64,000 nucleotides of DNA, taken from assembly GCF_029407905.1 (NCBI RefSeq), contig NC_073632.1, positions 56,902,964 through 56,966,963 of the forward strand, read 5' to 3'. Within the stretch, counting starts at the first letter, position 1, and each line of letters begins with the position of its first letter. The notes under the pieces are model-generated. The model was not told the DNA's origin and made no database searches. It worked only from the letters and a program-made list of their open reading frames with translations. Both the position numbers and the translations under genes were made by a program. Shown piece after piece: positions 47,980 through 58,464 of the stretch. This DNA is from Bubalus kerabau (Eukaryota; Chordata; Mammalia; Artiodactyla; Bovidae).

Positions 47980-49923
47980 TCAGTTCAGTTCAGTCGCTCA
48001 GTCGTGTCCGACTCTTTGCGACCCCATGAATCGCAGCACACCAGGCCTCCCTGTCCATCACCAACTCCCGGAGTTCACTGAAACTCACGTCCATCGAGTC
48101 AGTGAGGCCATCCAGCCATCTCATCCTCTGTCGTCCCCTTCTCCTCCTGCCCCCAATCCCTCCCAGCACCAGAGTCTTTTCCAATGAGTCAACTCTTCGC
48201 ATGAGGTGGCCAAAGTATTGGAGTTTCAGCTTTAGCATCATTCCTTCCAAGAAGTCCCAGGGCTGATCTCTTTCAGAATGGACTGGTTGGATCTCCTTGC
48301 AGTCCAAGGGACTCTCAAGAGTCTTCTCCAACACCACACTTCAAAAGCATCAATTCTTCAGCACTCAGCCTTCTTCACAGTCCAACTCTCACATCCATAC
48401 ATGACCACAGGAAAAATCATAGCCTTGACTAGACGGACCTTTGTTGGCAAAGTAATATCTCTGCTTTTGAATATGCTATCTAGCTTGGTCATAACTTTCC
48501 TTCCAAGGAGTAAGCGTCTTTTAATTTCATGGCTGCAGTCACCATCTGCAGTGATTTTGGAACCCAAAAAATAAAGTCTGACACTGTTTCCCCATCTATT
48601 TCCCATGAAGTGATGGGACCAGATGCCATGATCTTCGTTTTCTGAATGTTGAGCTTTAAGCCAACTTTTTCACTCTCCACTTTCACTTTCATCAAGAGGC
48701 TTTTGAGTTCCTCTTCACTTTCTGCCATAAGGGTGGTGTCATCTGCATCTCTGAGGTTATTGATATTGCTCCCGGCAATCTTGATTCCAGCTTGTGCTTC
48801 TTCCAGTCCAGCGTTTCTTATGATGTACTCTGCATAGAAGTTAAATAAGCAGGGTGACAATATACAGCCTTGACAAACTCCTTCTCCAATTTGGAACCAG
48901 TCTGTTGTTCCATGTCCAGTTCTCACTGTTGCTTCCTGACCTGCATACAAATTTCTCAAGAGGCAGGTCTAGGTGGTCTGGTATTCCCATCTCTTTCAGG
49001 ATTTTCCACAGTTTATTGTGATCCACACAGTCAAAGGCTTTGGCATAGTCAATAAAGCAGAAATAGATGTTTTTCTGGAACTCTCTTGCTTTTTCCATGA
49101 TCCAGGGGATGTTGGCAGTTTGATCTCTGGTTCCTCTGCCTTTTCTAAAACCAGCTTGAGCATCAGGAAGTTCATGGTTCACATATTGCTGAAGCCTGGC
49201 TTGGAGAATTTTGAGCATTACTTTACTAGCGTGTGAGATGAGTGCAATTGTCGGTAGTTTGAACATTCTTTGGCATTGCCTTTCTTTGGGATTGGAATGA
49301 AAACTGACCTTTTCCAGTCCTGTGGCCACTGCTGAGTTTTCCAAATTTGCTGGCATATTGAGTGCAGCACTTTCATAGCATCATCTTTCAGGATTTGAAA
49401 GAGCTCAACTGGAATTCCATCACCTCCACTAGCTTTGTTCATAGTGATGCTTTCTAAGGCCCACTGGACTTCACATTCCAGGATGTCTGGCTCTAGGTCA
49501 GTGATCACATCTTTGTAATTATCTGCGTCATGAAGATCTTTTTTGTACAGTTCTTCTGCGTATTCTTGCCACCTCTTCTTAATATCTTGTGCTTCTGTTA
49601 GGGCCATACCATTTCTGTCCTTTATTGAGCCCATCTTTGCATGAAATGTTCCCTTGGTATCTCTAATTTTCTTGAAGAGGTCTCTAGTCTTTCCCATTCT
49701 GTTGTTTTCCTCTAGTTCTTTGCATTGATCGCTGAAGAAGGCTTTCTTATCTCTTCTTGCTCTTCTTTGGAACTCTGCATTCAAATGGGAATATCTTTCC
49801 TCAACTCCTTTGCTTTTCGCTTCTCTTCTTTTCACAGCTATTTGGAAGGTCTCCCCAGACAGCCATTTTGCTTTTTTGCATTTCTTTTCCATGGGGATGG
49901 TCTTGATCCCTGTCTCCTATACA
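47980..49923 (-). mobile_element. Antisense BovB, 5' truncated, 1.9 kb
   Basis: Tail tcagttcagttcag at the left (ACTGA-type). It reads on the minus strand from MEKKCKKAKW (near 49892) through the RT to the C-terminus, in several frames (49218-49892, 48841-49356, 48489-48959, 47990-48337), so frameshifts are frequent. The RT motif is DADD at 48738-48749. TSD atgaggaat (47971-47979) and atgagtaat (49924-49932), one mismatch. The insertion is in L1M. Confidence 0.92.
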
Positions 49924-50283
49924 ATGAGTAATAGTTATCTGTAATTTTATTTTTGGTAATTTTTTTGTTATGGTATCAATAAATTTTGCCTCATTGAATT
50001 GGGAAAAGGCAGCTCCTTTTTAATTTTCTAGAAGAGTTTGTTGAAAACTAGTATTTCTTTCTTAAATGTTTGGAAGAATTCACTAGTCAAACCATCTGAG
50101 ACTAAAGTTTTCACTGTAGGAAGGTTAACTGCAAATTATAAAAGTCTAATTTCATTTACTTATTTCTTCCTTAATGAGCCTGGTGGTTTGTGTCTTTGAA
50201 GGAATCTGTTCATCTAAGTTTTCTCATGTATTGGCATACTGTTGCTCTTAATTTTTAAAGCAGAAACTGTCAAAGGTTTGGGG

Positions 50284-50436
50284 GCTTCCCCAGTGGCTCA
50301 GCGGTAAAGAATCTGCCTGCAATGCAGGAGACAGAGGTTCGATTCCTGGGTTGAGAAGATCCCTTGAAGAGGGTATGGCAACCCACTCCAGTAATCTTGC
50401 CTGGAGAATCCCAGGGACAGAGGAGCCTGCCAGGCT
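50284..50436 (+). mobile_element. Bov-tA SINE, 3' truncated
   Basis: Sense Bov-tA with intact-looking head (50284-50350) and part of BovA body, lost after about 50436. Confidence 0.88.
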
Positions 50437-50439
50437 AAA

Positions 50440-51500
50440 GATCTAAATTGCCATTTGTATTTTTATGTATGTGGTAGGTTAGTTACTTTTCTCGGCCTTG
50501 GAGAAGCGATCTTCTGCAGGAGGTTCTATGTGTCCCAGAAGTGCACTCCCCTCTCTCTCATCGCCCAACCTGTATACTCTGTGGTTTTCCCCTGAGCGGG
50601 CTGCATGGGTTCTTCTATAGTGGAGGGCTGACCACGTGGGCAGTCTGGTGGGCTTGGTTGGCCTCTAGTCTGGTGGGTTGCCAGGTCCAGCCTTGTGTGG
50701 CTGCTTCCCCGTTGCTGGCTAGCAGGGCCTAGTCACAAGGTGGCTGGTTGCTGACTCACTGTTGAGTGGAGTCAGGGTCCTTGAGACTCTTGTCTGTTGC
50801 TCACCCGCTGGCAGGTGAAGCCAGATCCTGGTGTTAGTGCTGGATGACTGACAGCAGAGCTGGTTTGTGGAGTTTAGCTGCAGGACCCAGGGATCCCAAA
50901 GCTCATTTCAGATTGTTAGAAGGGACTGGTTCCTGACACAATTGGTATGGGGTCTGGAGTGTCCCGAATGTTGCACTGTCCTGCTAGTGGGCGAGGTCAG
51001 GGCCCAGCTGGCCCTGGGGTAGGGTCTGGCCTGTGTCTGACCTCTGGTGGTAAGGCTGGTCTGGAGGTTTCCTGGTGGAAGGAACAAGTGCCTGCCCACC
51101 GGGAGGCGGGGCTGGATCTTGGCCCTGTGGTGGGCAGGGCTGTTTTAGCAGTGTGTCCAGAAGGAGGTGTGCACTCTTTAGCCTTTAGGCAGCCTGACTG
51201 CTGATAGGTGGAACAGTTAGTTGTCTCGCCTAAGACATCCCAGGGGCTTCACTGATGGCTCAGATGGTAAAGAATCTGCCTGCAATGCAGGAGACCTAGG
51301 TTTGGATCCCTTGGAGAAGGGAATTGTTACCAATGAATTCCATGGAGAAGAACCTGGCCGGCTACAGTCCATGGGGTCGCTGAGCTACTAACACTTTCAA
51401 GACACCCCAGCACTGGTTCTTGCAGGCTGTTGGCGAGAGTCAGTGTTAATGTGAATAAGCTAAAGTATCTGCCACCAGAGACAGTAGTGTTCACGCAACA
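50440..51500. mobile_element. GC-rich block, probably L1 5' UTR (antisense)
   Basis: Unusually GC-rich for this window. Motifs such as ggcggggctgg, ggtgggcagggctgt and cactgg...tgcaggctgttgg suggest the 5' UTR of a cetartiodactyl L1. The block is split by Bov-tA 51244-51398, across which the sequence seems continuous. The identification is by recollection. Confidence 0.45.
51244..51398 (+). mobile_element. Bov-tA SINE with 12-bp TSD
   Basis: Sense, slightly deleted Bov-tA. TSD aagacatcccag (51232-51243) and aagacaccccag (51399-51410). Confidence 0.88.
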
Positions 51501-52109
51501 GCATATTTTCCCTTATGAAATGTTTACTGTCCTTTTAAACTATAAATTGTTACACAGCATCACATAACTAGCATAATTAAGTGTATTTCTTTCACTCGAA
51601 TTTCATTTAGTTACTACAATCATATAGAAACAAGAGAGTCTAGGAAGTGAACTCTACCTATATACACCCAGTAAGAATGAGAGAACAGCTTTTGGTGGAC
51701 TGCTGGTATTCTCTGAAGGCACACGTTCTAGTATCTGGACATTATCTGAGCTGTGGTTCAGTTTCTTCAACTATATTGTGGAAATGGAAACCCAAATTTT
51801 AGTGGTGATTAGCTATTTCTGCAATAGCTGACTTGTGTTAAATGCCTATTCTTGAACGGAAGAATGGAGGCCAAGAAACCGGATTAACTACTACTAGTAC
51901 GAAGGCCATCACTGTGCAGAAACAGAGGACAGAGGGAGTAGTTCTCAGAAGACATATGGACACAAGTTCTAGGTAGACAATTGCACAGATACACACTATA
52001 TTTCTCAATAGATACCTTTAGAATGAATTAGAAACTCAATTGAACTTCTCTACAAAAGAATGTTTAAAATATAAAACTGTTAATGGACATGAGACAGATG
52101 TATATATCA
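51501..52109. other. Unassigned DNA
   Basis: No recognised repeat or gene. Confidence 0.4.
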
Positions 52110-52213
52110 CAACACAGAAAGAGGTCTGTTGTATACTGTTAAGTGATAAAAGCAGGCTATAGCACAGTCTGTATAAAATGACCCCACTTATAAAAGCAAA
52201 CAAATGAATATGA

Positions 52214-52250
<37 letters not shown>

Positions 52251-52485
52251 TGAAACAGTCTTGGGAAAAAAATGTATTAATACTTCAAACTGTTAACATT
52301 TGTTGCCCCAAGGACATTCACTTTCTCTTCACAGTTTGCTATTGTTTGAATTTTTTTACTATCTATTTTATACACACTGCATTATTTAAATTGTTTATAC
52401 TAAGTATCTATTACATTTATAGGACTATGTAGTAATAAAAAGCAAAAAGAGCAATAAAAATAAATATATTCTTTATTTTAAAAAA
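52110..52485 (+). mobile_element. Possible old LINE 3' UTR
   Basis: The arrangement gtctgtataaaatgacccca, an (AT)n run, then caaactgttaacatttgttg fits an old L1 3' UTR. It ends in an A-rich stretch near 52485. Confidence 0.4.
52217..52248. repeat. (AT)n microsatellite
   Basis: About 15 AT repeats, likely to be length-variable between individuals. Confidence 0.9.
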
Positions 52486-52645
52486 ACTCTCTAAAATGCT
52501 TCACAAATCTGTCTTTTTCTCTCCATTGCATGCTGCTTCCTAAGCTTACTCCTTTACCATTTATTACCTAAACCAGCAAAATTTTCCTGTTACTGGCCAT
52601 ACAGTAAATATTTTATGCATGCAGACTATGTGGTCTCTTTCACAG

Positions 52646-52917
52646 TTGCTGCTGCTGCTAAGTTGCTTCAGTCGTGTCCGACTCTGTGTGACCCCATAGA
52701 CAGCAGCCCACCAGGCTCCCCCGTGCCTGGAATTCTCCAGGCAAGAACACTGGAGTGGGTTGCCATTTCCTTCTCCAATGCAGGAAAGTGAAAAGTGAAA
52801 GTGAAGTCACTCAGCCATGTCTGACTTTTCGAGACCCCATGGACTGCAGCCTACCGGCTCCTCCATCCATGGGATTTTCCAGGCAAAAGTACTGGAGTGG
52901 GGTGCCATCACCTTCTC
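52646..52917 (-). mobile_element. Bov-A2 SINE with 11-bp TSD
   Basis: Complete-looking antisense Bov-A2. TSD ctctttcacag (52635-52645) and ctctttcgcag (52918-52928). Confidence 0.92.
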
Positions 52918-53075
52918 CTCTTTCGCAGCTACTCAATTCTATTGTTACAGCTTAAAAGCAGCTATAAATGATACCTAAAGTATCACTTACAGTGTGGCTG
53001 TGTTACAATAAAACTCTAATTACTAAAACAAGTGGTGGGCCAGCCTAAGGGCCATAATTTGCTAACCACTCACTT

Positions 53076-53406
53076 GTGCTGTGGTTAGTCGCTCAGTCGT
53101 GTCTGACTCTTTACAACCCCATGGGCTGCAACCCACCAGGCTTCCTCTCTCCACGGGAATGCTCCAGTCAAGAATACTGGAGTGGGTTGCCGTGCCCTCC
53201 TCCAGAGGATCTTTCCAACCCAGGGATCGAACCCAGGTCTCCCACATTGCAGGCGGATTCTTTACCAACTGAGCCACCAGGGAAGCCCAAGAATATGGAG
53301 TGGGTAACCTATACGTTCTCCGGGGGAATCTTCCCCACCCAGGAATCAAACCAAGGTCTCTTGCATTGCATGCAGATTCTTTACCAGCAGATCTACCAGG
53401 GAACCC
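53076..53406 (-). mobile_element. Chimeric double Bov-tA within one TSD
   Basis: On the minus strand this is a tRNA-like head plus partial BovA (53406-53289), then at once a second full Bov-tA (53288-53076). One exact TSD, taaccactcactt, flanks the pair at 53063-53075 and 53407-53419. Confidence 0.9.
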
Positions 53407-53459
53407 TAACCACTCACTTAGACAACTTCAAATTGTATCTCTGACTCCAAACCTTCCCT

Positions 53460-53820
53460 CCTCCCCCTCCCATATCTTGCACTGTTTCTGTATATGTTAT
53501 ATACATAATTTCTTCACATCCCATGTTTTTGCTTAGGTCTCAGCCTCCTGGAAAATCCTTAGATTTCTGGTGACATCTAGATTATTTTTTAAGACCCAGA
53601 ATAGCCTTCATGACTCCAATAAATAATACTGACTGCTTTCCTTCTATGCTTTCATAGAATTTGCACATACCTTGATTAGTACTCCATATTGTGATCATTT
53701 CTCTATGTCCCTCCCAGGCAGACACAAGAAGGCCGAAACTACACTTCTGAACTCCTGGAACCTGACACAAAACAGAGCAGATAATAAGGATTCAGAAATG
53801 TTGGCTGAGTGAATAAAGAC
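53460..53820 (+). mobile_element. L2 LINE fragment
   Basis: Sense L2-like sequence (cttaggtctcagcctcctgg, tcatagaatttgcacatacc, and end tgttggctgagtgaataa). Diverged. Confidence 0.55.
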
Positions 53821-54289
53821 AGAGAAAGAGTTATCTCTTCGGCCTTTAGGTTTTCAAATTAGGTGCAGAAAATTGCTCCTTTTGGCAGTCCTTTTTCCCT
53901 CTACAATCAGAGATATCAATACCTGACGGCTTGGATCTTTCTTCTTTCCTTCCTTTTTACATTTCTGCATAATTTAATCCCCAGAGCAAATAAACCACAT
54001 AGGTCATATCAACTTTTTGAATCTAATTTGTCATCAGATCCATAACAATACTCTAAGCATTTACAAGTAACATTTTTGGGGGGTTGGTTCATCCTAGATT
54101 TCTCGTCCAACTTATAAGGATTTTCTCCAACCCAGGTTCACTAGGTGGTAAGTCTCTTGACCATGGGGAGTCACTTAATGCATAAATGAATGGCTTCCTG
54201 TGTCACAGCCTGCAAATTCAGAATGTGCCTCTGGTATGCTTAGGACCTTTTCACAGGGCTTGTACATAGGAAAAACAACAACAACAACT
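53821..54289. other. Unassigned DNA
   Basis: No recognised repeat or gene. Confidence 0.4.
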
Positions 54290-54490
54290 TACTTATGCAT
54301 ATTAACTATCAAAAACCTATTACATTATTTATTAATAACTTAATCTTCCATCAGATGTTTAGATGGCTATCATCACCAATTTTGCAATGAGCAAACTGAG
54401 GCTCAGAGTTGTTAAGTATCTAGCCCACTGTAGTGGTGAACAATGAGGGACTCCTTCAGATTTTAAATCCTGTGTCCTTTTCTCATATAT
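54290..54490 (+). mobile_element. MIR SINE fragment
   Basis: Sense MIR with gcaaactgaggctcagag core near 54392. Confidence 0.6.
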
Positions 54491-57400
54491 GACTTACCAT
54501 CATCTTCCCTTCACTCAGCACTTGTATGAAAACCTTTTGTGTATCCTTTAACATGAGTTATTGAACTATCCTGTCTAGTCCTGGAGCTTTTGCAGCTGAC
54601 TTTCCCCTAAATAATATAAAGTATGCAAATCACTGTTAAAAAGTTTGCAAAAGGCAAATGTGTTAAAACACATTTTAAGCATTTAAAACCTAATATTTAA
54701 TTTATTTTTAATTTTAATGCTTAAGTGTTTAAAACAGACAAGATGGTTTTAAGCCTCACTCTTTACTGAACTTTGTTGATCCATCCCTCAGTTTTGACCA
54801 GCAGTGAGACAGGCAGACTGAGATGACTTGCATCTGAAGACAGAATAAACATCCATCCACAGGCAAGGCAAGTGAATGGCTAGAACTGAGCAGCCCAGCA
54901 TGGTTGGGGAAGGTTATTGTCAGTTACAATATTGGAGAATTTAACAATGGGTGGGAGCTCTAGTACATGTACAGAATGTATTAACAAAAGATCCAATGAT
55001 CTACCCATCATCCAAAAGATCCTGAAGATAACAATAGAAATCTACTCTCATGGGTGGAACTGAAGTGAGAAAAAAAAGAAACAGGGAAGAAAGCTCAGCT
55101 TCATAGAAGCTAGTATACCCGTCTTAGAAACACAAGGCTAAGACTCAGGCATGGGAACCAGCAAAACACCAGGGGCAAAAAGTAGGCTACAAAGTTAAAG
55201 TGACAGCAGGTGACAGGACTTGGGGCCCTCCCATTGTTGCTTCTCAAAGGCAGAAATGTTTCAGTTATGTAGGTTGAAAGCTATGAGTGGTAGATATAAC
55301 CTTCCAGGTAAGAAGAGATAGGAAAAATGAGCAGAGATCATAGTTATCTATATGAATATCTCTCTTCGAGAGCACCTAACTCCTTACGTATGTTTCTCTT
55401 TTTCACTCTTGCCTGCCTCCCTTTAGTCCTTGCTCCTCACTGTTCAAAGGCTTTATGGAACCAAAGTACTCTTTGGAATATTTTTCTTAATTATTAAATA
55501 ATGTTCATTTTTCTTGTTCTGAATTTTTTAAATAATTGAGTATTCTGCATTTCTATTATGAAAAATATAATACCCAATTGATTCCTTTCTCCCTTTTGGG
55601 CCAACAACACTGTAGAATTCCTAACCCTCCTTTACCCAACTCTTTATTCACCAGAATGAAAACTGTAATAAATTCAAACTACACAGATTAATGTTTTTTT
55701 TTTTAAATCTCTACCCTACAATAATAGTTAAGAGTATACATGCCCCCTAAATATTCACCAGTGATGAAAGTATTAATTATTGTGCATTCACTTGATGAAA
55801 TATAGTGCACTGACTAAAATGATATTTTAGAATGCTAAAAAGCCAAGTACACTAATGCCTACACTTAAAAAATGAAGCACTGTATACTTAACTACAAAGA
55901 GGTAAAAATTTTTATATTTTTTTGTATTGTAACTATAAAATGGGCAAAAATGTTAATAATGTGGAAAAGGAAAAATATAATTTCATAAAGAGGCAGAAAC
56001 AAAGACTAATGATGAATTATATTTTACTTTTTTGGTGTTATTATATTACTTGGGCAATTGATCATATTTCTTAAAATGAATAAGAAATATATGACCCTCA
56101 CCTATATTCTTTTTTATATATATATTTAACTTTAATTGAGATGAGTACATGAGCTCACGTGACAGTTACACAGAGCCACTGCCATAAAAAATGTTCAGTT
56201 GTTCCATTGTGATTGGTCTGAAATAAAGCACTTTAAAGAATCTAGAATCTTTGGGAAATGGAGCTGTAACATCATGTATCTAAAACAAAAGCAAAAGTCT
56301 TCCACAATAGGCATGATAAAGGAAGGTGTCACTCAATACGGATTAGAACAGAGTATGCTCCAGGGAAATTTCTAGCTGTCACCTCCCACCCACCTCTATC
56401 CCCTAACCCTCTCCCTCCCCATGGTCCTGCAATTTGAAATTTGTAATTTGAAATTTTTCTCTAATCCTCAGTGTTCTCATTCAGAATGCCAAAAGACTTG
56501 TTGCCCTTCCTCTGCTTTCTGATATGCCATTTTGGGTTTCTAATTTGAATATACTTAAATCCTGCACAAAATTAAATTCTGATTATGCATTCACTTTACC
56601 TTTTATTCCTTAAATGTAGTTTTCCTTCCCCTGAGATTATAGTAGCAGGCTGATAAAGGCCTGCTTACATGTGCAATTTTATTAAATTAATACACATTCA
56701 GTAGAAGCATTGAGATATGATTATTTTACTATTCATAATACATAATTTGTTTCCTTTGATAAATCGTTTATTCTTCCAACAAGTAACTTCAATAAAATAC
56801 AATAACTTAAGATTGAATACATGGATAGACCTTTTTCATTATGAAGAAATATTAAAAATATGGTCTTTTCCCATAAGAACTTCTTAAACATCAGTTCTAA
56901 AAAGATAAAGTAAAATGAATTTTTATAATAGTATTGAAATTTGTGGCAGTTTAAACTGAAAGAAGATTCTAATATGAAAATAGTTACTTTTTATTGTTTA
57001 TATCTTCAGATTCATTGCCACTATATTGTTTCAGCTGCTAGCTATGACCTAATTTTCATTTGTTTATATTTTTTCACCTGCTTTATTTTTAAAATCTTAC
57101 AGCAAAATAAAAAATATTGAAAGCTTCTTTCAAATAACATCGAAGATTTTATATCAACTTACTATACAAAATCTGAGTATTAATGAATATAAATTTGGAG
57201 TGGTGATTCAGAGGCAGGAACTTGCTTAAGCATATTCAATAATAGCAAGGAGGCAGGATGAGTGAAACAAAGAGAGGGAAGAAGAGAATGAATGAAGAAG
57301 GTAACAACACAAAAGATAACCAGAGGGCAAGACACTGGGCTATCTAGGTCTTCAGATATCATGCAGTAAGAAGCCATTTCGTTGAACTGGATGATGACAT

Positions 57401-57499
57401 GACCTTATTTATGTTTTTAAAGGCTCGCTCAGGCTGTCCTGTGGTGAGCAGACTATAGAACCAGCAACATTAGAATTAGAGTAATGAAGATGGTGGCTT
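54491..57499. other. Longest unassigned stretch
   Basis: About 3 kb of AT-rich DNA with no recognised repeat, RNA or credible coding frame. The stretch 57190-57420 (ggcaggatgagtgaaacaaa and agggcaagacactgggct) may be an old repeat that I cannot name. Confidence 0.4.
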
Positions 57500-58230
57500 T
57501 GAGATAGGTTGTTTTGCATTGGATGGTAAGGTGTGCTTAGATTCTGGAGATAAAGAAACCTGCAAATATATCCTTTACCAGGTTCACCTGTCGCTAATAT
57601 CAAGCTCACTTGCTTTATCCCCTTCTTCCTCTCTCTTTCTCAAGCCTTATTACCCTCTCTCTGAACTATTTGAGGGTAATTTATATTCATCATACATCAT
57701 AGCCCTTTAATTTTTTTTTTAAAGAATGCTTGATTATTTATTCAATTATTCAACAAATAGTTTTGTTTGTTAGCTTTTATTGTTGTTGTTTGGTCATGCT
57801 CTGTAGCATGTGGGATCCTAGTTCCCCAGCCAGGGGTCGAAGTTGAACCCAATGCACTGGAAGCACAGAGTCTTAGCCACTGGACTGCCAGGGAAGTCCC
57901 CATGGCCCTTTACTGTTAAATTCTTCATTGTGCATTTCCGATGAATAGGGATCATCCCTTAACTAACCCTTGTACAAATTCAACATCAACAATGAATTAA
58001 AACATTGATAGAGCATCTAATTTTATGTAATTCACCATTCATATTCCAATCTTGTCCTAGTACATTGACCTAGTAATGTCCTTTATAGCATTGTTCCTTT
58101 CCAATATAAGATCCAGTGTTACACTTAGTTGTTATGTCTTTTTAGGCATCTTTCATATGGAACTTCTCAGAAAACTTTGTCTATTATAAATGTATATTTA
58201 AGGTAGAGTCAACTAACAGGACTAAACATT
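57500..58230. mobile_element. Old LINE (L1ME-like), split by CHR SINE
   Basis: Blocks such as tttgagggtaatttatattc, aatgtcctttatagcattg near 58076, and ttagttgttatgtcttttta near 58126 fit an old L1 3' region. A CHR-type SINE interrupts it. Confidence 0.5.
57711..57900 (-). mobile_element. CHR-type tRNA-derived SINE
   Basis: Antisense cetartiodactyl SINE: T-rich start, gtgggatcctagttcccc, cactggactgccagggaag, and end near 57900. TSD catagccctttaa (57698-57710) and catggccctttac (57901-57913). Confidence 0.8.
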
Positions 58231-58464
58231 TATACAGATGGATTTGTTGTGGGCTTTCAGGGAGTTGAGGATGACTTCAAAATTTTTGGCTTGAAAAACT
58301 GAATGGATGTCATTTATTGCCTAGTCTTTTGACTAGAACTCTCCTTGTTTAAAGATGAAGGTAAAAAAACACCATAGCGTTTATGAGAGGGACTTCAGGA
58401 AATAGAAAAAACATTAAATTGAAAAAACAGTGGATCACTGAAAATTATTTATTGTATACAAAAG

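Larger units (their letters stand above)
46020..50275 (-). mobile_element. Old L1M ORF2, split by Tigger, BovB and Bov-A2
   Basis: Antisense L1M RT and C-terminal ORF2 remnants at about 46020-46890, 47615-47679 and 49933-50275. The pieces follow each other in L1 order, which shows that the intervening elements inserted later. Short frames here are relics. Confidence 0.7.

Noticed and set aside
50947..51204. 85-codon Gly/Val-rich frame
   Set aside because: GC-rich non-coding composition within a probable L1 5' UTR reduces stops by chance.
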